Assembly: GCA_026398415.1 (NCBI GenBank)
Contig: JAPLSY010000084.1
Coordinates: 1 to 64,000 of the forward strand
Source: Kiritimatiellota bacterium
Lineage (GTDB): Bacteria > Verrucomicrobiota > Kiritimatiellia > JAAZAB01
DNA length: 64,000 nucleotides
Reading direction: 5' to 3'
Each line of letters starts with the position of its first letter. The stretch's first letter is position 1. The notes beneath the pieces are model-generated. The model was given only the letters and a program-made list of their open reading frames with translations, searched no databases and had not been told where the DNA came from. Below, one piece after another: positions 1-6,367 of the stretch. Position numbers and translations under genes: made by a program.

Positions 1-50
1 TCAGCTTCCCAAGCTGAACGTCGTGGGTTCGACTCCCATCTCCCGCTCCA
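1..50 (+). tRNA. tRNA-Gly(CCC), 3' part only
   Basis: The window opens inside this tRNA. What is visible is the anticodon arm (TCAGC, loop TTCCCAA, GCTGA), a T-arm containing GGGTTCGACTCCC, the acceptor strand CTCCCGC, a T discriminator and an encoded CCA at 48-50. The loop gives anticodon CCC, hence glycine. The 5' acceptor strand and D-arm lie before base 1. Its last 23 bases occur again at 360-382, on the far side of a GIY-YIG nuclease gene. Confidence 0.9.
28..50 (+). repeat. Attachment-site-like repeat, copy 1 (end of tRNA-Gly)
   Basis: These 23 bases, from the T-loop to the CCA of tRNA-Gly, are repeated without mismatch at 360-382. The flanking bases differ on both sides (g/a upstream, t/c downstream), so the identity stops exactly there. 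The layout matches the att-site duplication left by elements that integrate at tRNA 3' ends. Confidence 0.85.
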
Positions 51-57
51 TTTTTAT

Positions 58-336
58 GTGATTACAGTTTACGTTATCCAAAGTATTCGAACCGGAAAAC
101 GGTACGTTGGGATTACCAACAATCTCGACCGCCGTTTGGCCGAGCATCGGGCACGGTCATCCAAAGGCGGTCAGTTGTTGGGCACCTTCTTGCTCTTGCA
201 TGCAGAGTCTTTTCCCAATTATCAAATAGCTCGACAACGGGAAAAGAACCTAAAATCTGGCCAGGGCAGAGCTTGGTTAGATGTCCGCTATCCTCGTCGC
301 GGCCCGCCTCTGGCGGGTAAAGCGGCGCCCGTTTAG
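58..336 (+). CDS. Small GIY-YIG family endonuclease
   Basis: A 92-residue single-domain protein of the UvrC/Slx1-like GIY-YIG superfamily. VYVI (residues 4-7) and YVG (16-18) correspond to the GIY and YIG tyrosines. They are followed by the conserved arginine in NNLDRRLAEH, and a late REKNLKSGQGRAWL block carries the catalytic glutamate. The usual length of such stand-alone proteins is 80-100 residues. The start is a GTG 7 bases after the tRNA CCA, with no visible ribosome site; an ATG at 56 is followed at once by a stop. The reading frame is open upstream through the whole visible tRNA, so translation might begin further upstream. Substrate unknown. The last 15 residues (RRGPPLAGKAAPV) look like repeat-derived sequence. 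Confidence 0.85.
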   Translation: MITVYVIQSIRTGKRYVGITNNLDRRLAEHRARSSKGGQLLGTFLLLHAESFPNYQIARQREKNLKSGQGRAWLDVRYPRRGPPLAGKAAPV

Positions 337-359
337 CGGGCTTGTGCGCCTCGGGCGCA

Positions 360-382
360 TTCGACTCCCATCTCCCGCTCCA
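360..382 (+). repeat. Attachment-site-like repeat, copy 2 (spare tRNA-Gly tail)
   Basis: An exact second copy of bases 28-50. It is not preceded by a tRNA body, so it cannot be a functional tRNA; it is a displaced T-arm and acceptor tail ending in CCA. Confidence 0.85.
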
Positions 383-430
383 CTTCTTCCCCCTGATTCC
401 ATGCGGTCATAACCGCCCATATCGTATTTG

Positions 431-784
431 TTATTCTATAAAACGGCCAAAGGCATATTGAATGTAACGGTAGAGAAAAGTCAGCAAGCAGATGATGAAG
501 CTTAAGAGAAGGGCATTATTATAAGGGTCACTGCCCGGCTTGAAGGAAAGCCCGCCGATGTAGAAGCCGCCCAGAAAGATAAATCCCAGCGTGGACAGGA
601 GAAACGCGCCGAGATCGAAATCGCCTTCCTCCTTCAGGTAACCTTGTCCGATGCCGAAATAAAGCGTTGCCATTAAATCGCCAACGTTAAAGCCCAGCAT
701 CAAATACGGCGCGTAGCCGCCCGGCGCCACGCCGGTCCAGATGGCCAATGCCCACCAAAGAATGCTGAAAATAATGTCACCCAT
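431..784 (-). CDS. Small integral membrane protein, unknown function
   Basis: A 117-residue protein with no recognised family. Three or four hydrophobic segments are visible: residues about 4-20 (IIFSILWWALAIWTGV), 35-48, 60-78 (AFLLSTLGFIFLGGFYIGG) and 90-110 (ALLLSFIICLLTFLYRYI). A short charged stretch KEEGDFD separates the second and third. The start is ATG without a strong Shine-Dalgarno. It lies alone between the tRNA-Gly unit and smpB and shares the smpB strand. The hydrophobic pattern and plausible codon use argue that it is real. Confidence 0.6.
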   Translation of the reverse strand: MGDIIFSILWWALAIWTGVAPGGYAPYLMLGFNVGDLMATLYFGIGQGYLKEEGDFDLGAFLLSTLGFIFLGGFYIGGLSFKPGSDPYNNALLLSFIICLLTFLYRYIQYAFGRFIE

Positions 785-890
785 TAGACCGGATTTCTAT
801 TTACATAGCCGGTAAGCAGTATCCTTTGCTTTGTCGTTGTTGATTGTTATCAGCCTAAGGCGGGCAACCATCGCCTGACATGAAAGCACC

Positions 891-1367
891 CTATGATTTC
901 CGCCGCATGGCCATGGCGCGTTCGGCTTCGCGGTCGGCCGTCTTGCGTTTCATGGTTTCGCGCTTGTCAATGGTATGCTTGCCCAGGCAGAGGCCGAGCT
1001 CGACCTTGATTTTGCCGCGCCGGTTAAAATACAGGGTCAAGGGAATCAGCGTACAGCCTTTGAGCGTGACCTTGCCAACCAGCCGCTTGATTTCATGCTT
1101 GTGCAGGAGCAAACGCCGCGGCCGGCGCGGTTCGTGATTGAACTGGTGGCCGAATTCAAAGGGTTTGATGTGTATATCGCGGAGTACGATGGCGTCACCT
1201 TCCACGGCGGCATAGCCGCCCGTTAAATCCGCATGCCCCTCGCGAATGGATTTTACCTCGGTCCCCAGCAGTACAATGCCGGTCTCAAACCGCTCCAGCA
1301 CGGTATAATCCCGGTGCACCTTGCGGTTGACGATTCGGGGCGTATGATTTTCTGTGGCTGGCGGCAT
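891..1367 (-). CDS. smpB: SsrA-binding protein SmpB
   Basis: SmpB binds tmRNA and brings it to stalled ribosomes for trans-translation. The protein shows the family core: VNRKVHRDYTVLERFETGIVLLGTEVKSIR at the start of the beta-barrel, the HEPRRPRRLLLHKHEI stretch, YFNRRGKIKVELGLCLGKH, and a basic C-terminal tail ending AMRRKS that is needed for ribosome entry. I start at the ATG at 1367, giving 158 residues, which fits the usual 150-160. The frame stays open to a TTG at 1439, but the extra 24 residues do not resemble SmpB. No tmRNA gene (ssrA) was recognised nearby. Confidence 0.93.
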   Translation of the reverse strand: MPPATENHTPRIVNRKVHRDYTVLERFETGIVLLGTEVKSIREGHADLTGGYAAVEGDAIVLRDIHIKPFEFGHQFNHEPRRPRRLLLHKHEIKRLVGKVTLKGCTLIPLTLYFNRRGKIKVELGLCLGKHTIDKRETMKRKTADREAERAMAMRRKS

Positions 1368-1535
1368 GGGGGCCCGGGAAAAGATATGGTCAACGGGAAT
1401 AAGGATTCGTTCGTCGTTCTTGGTTCTTGGTTTACTCAATACTCAGGCTATAGCCAGCGCGCTATGACTTGTGAGCGATCTTCGTTTTCCGACATAAAAC
1501 AAAGAACTAAGAACGAAGAACAAGGAACTTATTGT

Positions 1536-2570
1536 TTAAAATTGAATCATCGCCTTGACCACCCCATCCCGGTACGCGGCCACCAGATCGAAAGCTTCCT
1601 TGGTCTGATCAAACCGGAACCGGTGGGTAATCATAAAGTCGGCCTTCAACAGTCCCGGAGCCATCATAGCCAGGGTCGGATGGAGGCATTCACATTGCCG
1701 GCGCACATTCCGAATCTCCAGCTCCTTGCGGCGCGCGCGATCTATCACGAAAGACACCCGGTCCACCGCCGGAATGCCCACCAGCATGAGCTTGCCCCCC
1801 GGCTGGATCAACTCAATCGCTTCATCTACCGCCGACTGTTCTCCGCAGCATTCGAAGACGGCATCCAAGAGCAACGGCTCTTGAGCGCTGACTGCTTTGA
1901 CGATATTAACCTGGTCCGGGTTGCCGACCCACGTGGCGCCGGCGGACTTCGCCACCGCCAGGCGCGCATCAATTTTATCCGTTACATAGATCGCGTGCGC
2001 GCCCATTGCCCGCGCGCACACCAGTACGCTCAAACCAATCGGTCCGGCGCCCAGGATGGCAATCCGGGCGCCTTTCAGGGGCAGAGCACGGCGTACCGCA
2101 TAAAACCCGATGGCCAACGGCTCCGAGAGCGCCGCCTGTTCAAAAGTCATGCCCTCCTCGATAGGGAAACAACACTCCTGCGGCATCACGAGGAACTCGG
2201 CCAGACATCCCTCGGCTTGGCCGGGGCACCCCAGAAATTTCAACCGGCGACAGGTATGCGGCCGGCCACTCCGGCACTGGTCGCATTGTCCGCACGACAT
2301 GGCGGGTTCCACGGCCACCCGGTCGCCCGGCTTGACCTGCGTCACGGCCGCCCCTACCCGTTCCACCACCGCGGCGCATTCATGGCCAACCGTGAACGGA
2401 TATTTAACGACCTGGCTCCCGATTTTGCCCGTCGTGTAATAATGAATGTCCGAGCCGCATACGCCGACCACGGCCAGCTTCAATAACACATCGGTAGCCG
2501 CCGTCATCGCCGGCACAGGCACCTCGCGCATTTCCATGGCCCGCAGACCCGTTAACATCATGGCTTTCAT
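1536..2570 (-). CDS. Zinc-dependent medium-chain alcohol/polyol dehydrogenase
   Basis: A 344-residue medium-chain dehydrogenase of the sorbitol/threonine dehydrogenase type, expected to oxidise a polyol or secondary alcohol with NAD(P). Visible features are the catalytic-zinc Cys38 in GVCGSD, His63-Glu64 in VGHE, four structural-zinc cysteines at 93, 96, 99 and 107, and the Rossmann motif GAGPIG at 174-179. Length is normal. The substrate cannot be told from sequence. It lies 23 bases downstream of dapL on the same strand and may be co-transcribed with it. Confidence 0.9.
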   Translation of the reverse strand: MKAMMLTGLRAMEMREVPVPAMTAATDVLLKLAVVGVCGSDIHYYTTGKIGSQVVKYPFTVGHECAAVVERVGAAVTQVKPGDRVAVEPAMSCGQCDQCRSGRPHTCRRLKFLGCPGQAEGCLAEFLVMPQECCFPIEEGMTFEQAALSEPLAIGFYAVRRALPLKGARIAILGAGPIGLSVLVCARAMGAHAIYVTDKIDARLAVAKSAGATWVGNPDQVNIVKAVSAQEPLLLDAVFECCGEQSAVDEAIELIQPGGKLMLVGIPAVDRVSFVIDRARRKELEIRNVRRQCECLHPTLAMMAPGLLKADFMITHRFRFDQTKEAFDLVAAYRDGVVKAMIQF

Positions 2571-2593
2571 AGTAATAGTAAATATCTCCTTTT

Positions 2594-3820
2594 TCAGAAT
2601 CGCAACTGCGCCTTGGCCAAACGCGTACCCAGCTCAGCCACGACGCGGTCGTCATCCTTGTCACCGGCCGATTCAAAGGTCGCTGAAAATCGGAGGAACG
2701 CGCCGGCATCATCCCACGGCACGGTGGAGATCAAGTGCTCCCGGATCAGGAACTGGGACGCCTCTTCCGCCGTGGCAAAAGCAGTCGTGCCCGCGCCGCA
2801 CGGAGCCGGCACATACAGGTAGAACGTGCCGCCTGGCATCCGCGCCGCGAAACCGATGGCGCGCAGGCACTTCACCAGCTTACGCAGGCGGCGCTGGTAA
2901 TGCCGGTTGATCCGATCCGCCAGCTTGCGGTCGGCAATCCCCACGCAGGCCGCCAGCTGAATGGCCTTGAACTGGCCCGAATCAATGTTGTCCTTGACCT
3001 CGGCATAGGCCTGGACCACCCGCGCCGACCCAGCCACAAACCCCAGCCGCCAGCCGGTCATGTTATAACTCTTGCTCATGGAATGCAATTCCACGGCCGC
3101 GTCCTTGCCGCCCGGCCGGCTGAGGATCGAGAGCGGCTTGCGCCCATAGACCAGCGTGGCATAGGCGGCATCCTGCACGATCAGGATGTTGTGGACCCGG
3201 GCAAACGCAATCAGGCGATCGAAAAACTCCTCCGACGGCGCCGCGCCGGTGGGATTGTTCGGGTAATTGACATAAAACAATTTCGCGCGCCGTCCGGCAG
3301 TCGCCGGATCAATCGCATCGAGGTCCGGATAAAAACCGTTCTTTTTAAGCAAAGGCACCTTGATCACCCGGCCGCCCAGGTATTTCGTATGCGTGGCCAG
3401 GACCGGATAGCCCGGCACGGTCGCCAGCGCCACGTCGCCGGGGTTGATGAAACATAGCGGCAACATGGCCAGGGCCGGCTTTGAGCCGATGCTGTGGACG
3501 ATTTCCGTGTCCGGGTTCAGGTCCGTGACGCCGAAGAATTCCGCCATGTACCGGGCCGCCGCCACCTTGAAATCCCGGATACCGTTGTCCGCATAACCGC
3601 GGTTGGCCGGATCGTCCACAGCTTTTTTCAACGCGCGGCGAATGGCGGCGGGCGCCATCTGGTCCGGCTCGCCCACGCCGAAATCCAGCAATTCCACGCC
3701 CTTGTGCGCCTGGACTGCCGCCGCCTTGGCGCGCTTGATTTTTTCAAACTTGTAGATCTCATTGGAGAGGCCGAACGCGGCCCCGCCAATCCGTTCGGCA
3801 AATAACGTCTGCAAATTCAT
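2594..3820 (-). CDS. dapL: LL-diaminopimelate aminotransferase-type aminotransferase
   Basis: A 408-residue fold-type I PLP aminotransferase. The opening ERIGGAAFGLSNEIYKFEK and GVGEPDQMAP are typical of bacterial DapL-like enzymes, which convert tetrahydrodipicolinate to LL-diaminopimelate in one step for lysine and peptidoglycan. NYPNNPTGA lies at about 185-193, and the PLP-binding Lys250 is in SMSKSYNMTGWR. PVC bacteria commonly use this DapL route. The alternative is a related broad-specificity aminotransferase. A polyol dehydrogenase follows closely on the same strand. Confidence 0.85.
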   Translation of the reverse strand: MNLQTLFAERIGGAAFGLSNEIYKFEKIKRAKAAAVQAHKGVELLDFGVGEPDQMAPAAIRRALKKAVDDPANRGYADNGIRDFKVAAARYMAEFFGVTDLNPDTEIVHSIGSKPALAMLPLCFINPGDVALATVPGYPVLATHTKYLGGRVIKVPLLKKNGFYPDLDAIDPATAGRRAKLFYVNYPNNPTGAAPSEEFFDRLIAFARVHNILIVQDAAYATLVYGRKPLSILSRPGGKDAAVELHSMSKSYNMTGWRLGFVAGSARVVQAYAEVKDNIDSGQFKAIQLAACVGIADRKLADRINRHYQRRLRKLVKCLRAIGFAARMPGGTFYLYVPAPCGAGTTAFATAEEASQFLIREHLISTVPWDDAGAFLRFSATFESAGDKDDDRVVAELGTRLAKAQLRF

Positions 3821-3935
3821 ACCACACTCCTTTCAGGTGCCCCCAGATGTACCATTGCAACGGGCGGGATTCAAGAACAGAGAAAAGCATTTTGTTATGC
3901 TTGAAATCAAACGGATTCGGATTTAGGCTTCAGCC

Positions 3936-4286
3936 ATGAATGATCATATACTAAAATTCGGAACTTCCTTCATCGTTGGTACGGTCGCCACGGCGGGACT
4001 GGTGCGACTGGTTCAGCTGGCACCCATCCCATCCTACATGAAATTTGTCCTGGCCGTCGTGGTACCGGTGCCCGCCATTGCCATCGCGCTTGTCCTCCTG
4101 TATTATGGACCTGAGGCCCAAACCGGCAGTGCAGGCTTAAGCGGTCTCGGACCGCCAAGCGAGTTGTTGAAAATGTTTCTATACGGCTGCCTGGCCATGT
4201 TTGGTTATGCCGGCGTGGCGGCCCTGTGGCGGATGTTCCAACCTCTGGAGGACCGCGGAGACGCTTCGGGAGATGACAATGCGTAA
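3936..4286 (+). CDS. Small membrane protein upstream of thiD
   Basis: A 116-residue protein of unknown family with three hydrophobic stretches: about 9-27, 36-57 (FVLAVVVPVPAIAIALVLLYYG) and 80-98 (LKMFLYGCLAMFGYAGVAALW), followed by an acidic tail EDRGDASGDDNA. Its last 8 bases overlap the start of thiD, so the two are probably translationally coupled. Coupling alone does not prove a role in thiamine uptake, and no transporter family was recognised. Confidence 0.65.
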   Translation: MNDHILKFGTSFIVGTVATAGLVRLVQLAPIPSYMKFVLAVVVPVPAIAIALVLLYYGPEAQTGSAGLSGLGPPSELLKMFLYGCLAMFGYAGVAALWRMFQPLEDRGDASGDDNA

Positions 4287-5061
4287 CCTGAAAAACCTGC
4301 CCCCACCACTCCCGGTGGTCATGACCATTGCCGGGTCCGACAGCGGCGGCGGCGCCGGCATCCAGGCGGATTTAAAAGCGTTCACCGCGCTCGGCGCCTT
4401 CGGCACCTCGGCAATTACCTGCCTGACCGCCCAGAACCCGTCCGAAGTGCGCGGCATCCTGGCCGTAACACCGGCCATGGTAACGCTCCAGGTGGAAACC
4501 ATTTTTGCTGGATTTCGCGTGGCCGCCGCCAAAACCGGCATGCTGTATTCGGCTGCTATTATCGAGGCGGTGGCCAGGACGATTAAACACCGGCATATTC
4601 CATGGCTCGTCGTGGATCCGGTAATGATCGCCACCTCGGGCGCCCGGCTTCTGCGCCGGGACGCCGTGAGCGCGCTGGGCAACCGGCTACTGCCGCTGGC
4701 CGATGTCATTACACCCAACCTGCCGGAAGCCGAAGCATTGTGCGGTCATACCATCGGCAACCTGCGGGATATGGAATCGGCGGCGCGGAAGATTGGCAGG
4801 CGGTATCGCGCGGCCTGCGTCGTAAAAGGGGGGCATCTGCCGGGAAACGAGGTCGTGGATATTTTATTTTATGCCGGACACATTTACTCCTTCCGGTCAA
4901 CCCGCTTGCGGGTTGCCACGCACGGCACCGGGTGTATGTTCTCGGCGGCACTCACGGCGCTCCTGGCCCGGGGCGTTGACTTACCCGCAGCGATCCGGGG
5001 AGCTAAACATTATGTTCATGGGGTTCTGCACCGACAGTTGTGCATATCGCTTTGTTCTTGA
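4279..5061 (+). CDS. thiD: Hydroxymethylpyrimidine (phosphate) kinase
   Basis: ThiD phosphorylates HMP and HMP-phosphate to the pyrophosphate used for thiamine synthesis. The ribokinase-fold signature AGSDSGGGAGIQADLKAF is at about 18-35, VDPVMIATSG is in the middle, and the anion-hole motif HGTGCMFSAALTA is near the end. I use the ATG at 4279 because GGGAG stands about 6 bases upstream; this gives 260 residues. The extreme C-terminus (GVLHRQLCISLCS) departs from the family, which usually continues with a helix, so the end may have been altered. No other thi gene and no TPP riboswitch was seen here. Confidence 0.92.
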   Translation: MRNLKNLPPPLPVVMTIAGSDSGGGAGIQADLKAFTALGAFGTSAITCLTAQNPSEVRGILAVTPAMVTLQVETIFAGFRVAAAKTGMLYSAAIIEAVARTIKHRHIPWLVVDPVMIATSGARLLRRDAVSALGNRLLPLADVITPNLPEAEALCGHTIGNLRDMESAARKIGRRYRAACVVKGGHLPGNEVVDILFYAGHIYSFRSTRLRVATHGTGCMFSAALTALLARGVDLPAAIRGAKHYVHGVLHRQLCISLCS

Positions 5062-5146
5062 TTCCCATCGTTTGGCGCAGCACTCTACCAGCATTCAATA
5101 GACTTGGAATTTGTATAAGATAAACACGTTAAACGGGTACAAAAAA

Positions 5147-6274
5147 ATGACGTCACGAGAAAGATTGCTGGCAGTTTTGCACCATAAATTACCGGATTGT
5201 GTTCCCTGTTGTCCTGATATTTCGAATATGGTCCCGTGCCGGTTAACCGGCAAACCGTTCTGGGATATCTACGTTTATCAGAATCCTCCTTTATGGAAAG
5301 CGCACATTGATGCTTTGAAACATTTCGATATTGACGGCGGATTAGAAATGTACTGGGGTGATCCCTTCGGCGATCAGCCGGAATGGGAGCAAAGAATCGT
5401 GAGCCGGAACCGGGACGGCAGTTTTGTGACCCAGGAATATTGCCGGAAAACGAACAAATGGAGCACATGTGTTGCCGTGCATACCGCGGATAATCCACCC
5501 GCATCCGGGGTGTTGCCCGAAAAAATTGGATTGCCGGCCGTTCCGACGACATGGGAAACGATTGCCGGAATAAAACAATGGCCGACCGGGATGGAGTTAT
5601 GGAAGTTGATAAAGCGGGAAATGGGAGACCAGGGCATCGTCGGGATACCGAGCGGGGCAACCACCTGTCTTCTGTGGAACGGGCCGGATGACATCTACGC
5701 ATATTATGATGATCCCCGTCCATTCTATGAGCGCCGCGAGCAGGCATTAGCTCGAGTTGAAACCATTATAAACCGGATTGCCGGATTGGACGACAAACCT
5801 GACTTTCTGTTCTGTGGTGCTTCGGGGTCGCTCATATGGCAGACGCCGGAGATGTTTCGGGAATTGTCACTGCCGGTATTGAAGAAGGCGACGGAAATGG
5901 CCGATGATCTTAGAATCCCTACGCACGTGCATTCCTGCGGCCCGGAAAGGGAATTGGTCAGGATGGCGGCGGAAGAAACCAAATTGACGGTGATTGATCC
6001 GTTGGAAATACCGCCCATGGGAGATTGCATCCTGAAGGAATTGAAACAGCGCTATGGGCACAAGCTGGTGTTGAAGGGCAATCTGCATACAACGGAAGTG
6101 ATGCTGAAAGGTTCCGTGGAAACAGTGCGGACAGCCGCGCGCAAGGCGATTGATGACGCTGGTAAAGGCGGTGGATTTATTTTATCCACCGGTGACCAAT
6201 GCGGACGCGATACGCCCGATGAAAACATCCGGGCAATGGTGAACACCGCCCGGACATATGGAGAATATAAATAA
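5147..6274 (+). CDS. URO-D superfamily protein (not HemE), paralog 1
   Basis: A 375-residue protein of the uroporphyrinogen decarboxylase superfamily, which also holds corrinoid and coenzyme M methyltransferases. The start TSRERLLAVLHHKLPD is the usual N-terminal helix of these proteins. Near residue 265 the segment THVHSCGP places a histidine and cysteine where the methyltransferase branch has zinc ligands. The arginines and aspartate expected of true HemE are not evident, so haem synthesis is unlikely. A corrinoid methyltransferase role is possible but unproved. I use the ATG at 5147 rather than an upstream TTG at 5111. Two further paralogs lie at 10610 and 27193. Confidence 0.8.
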   Translation: MTSRERLLAVLHHKLPDCVPCCPDISNMVPCRLTGKPFWDIYVYQNPPLWKAHIDALKHFDIDGGLEMYWGDPFGDQPEWEQRIVSRNRDGSFVTQEYCRKTNKWSTCVAVHTADNPPASGVLPEKIGLPAVPTTWETIAGIKQWPTGMELWKLIKREMGDQGIVGIPSGATTCLLWNGPDDIYAYYDDPRPFYERREQALARVETIINRIAGLDDKPDFLFCGASGSLIWQTPEMFRELSLPVLKKATEMADDLRIPTHVHSCGPERELVRMAAEETKLTVIDPLEIPPMGDCILKELKQRYGHKLVLKGNLHTTEVMLKGSVETVRTAARKAIDDAGKGGGFILSTGDQCGRDTPDENIRAMVNTARTYGEYK

Positions 6275-6367
6275 GGATGTTCTCTTTGAATCCGACAGCT
6301 GACAGCCTACAGTCTTTAGCCGCAGGCTGATCCGCCTAAGGCAGAAAATAACCTGAATGAGGCCGAT

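Larger units (their letters stand above)
51..382 (+). mobile_element. Minimal GIY-YIG element integrated in tRNA-Gly
   Basis: A 332-bp unit consists of one small GIY-YIG nuclease gene followed by a 23-bp copy of the tRNA tail. Insertion at the tRNA 3' end would leave the tRNA intact and place a spare tail downstream, which is what is seen. There is no integrase, relaxase or transposase. The nuclease is the only candidate for mobility, so its role in movement is an inference. A non-mobile explanation, such as a local duplication that captured a gene, remains possible. Confidence 0.6.

Noticed and set aside
1233-2486. A 417-codon plus-strand open frame opposite the polyol dehydrogenase
   Set aside because: Rich in His/Arg/Gln without structure and overlapping two well-supported minus-strand genes.
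4100-4278. TPP riboswitch before thiD
   Set aside because: The upstream DNA is coding for the membrane protein and no conserved TPP core was recognised.
5147-6274. True uroporphyrinogen decarboxylase HemE
   Set aside because: Length, N-terminus and the HSCG segment fit the methyltransferase-like branch, and no other haem genes are near; the same judgement holds for the paralogs at 10610 and 27193.
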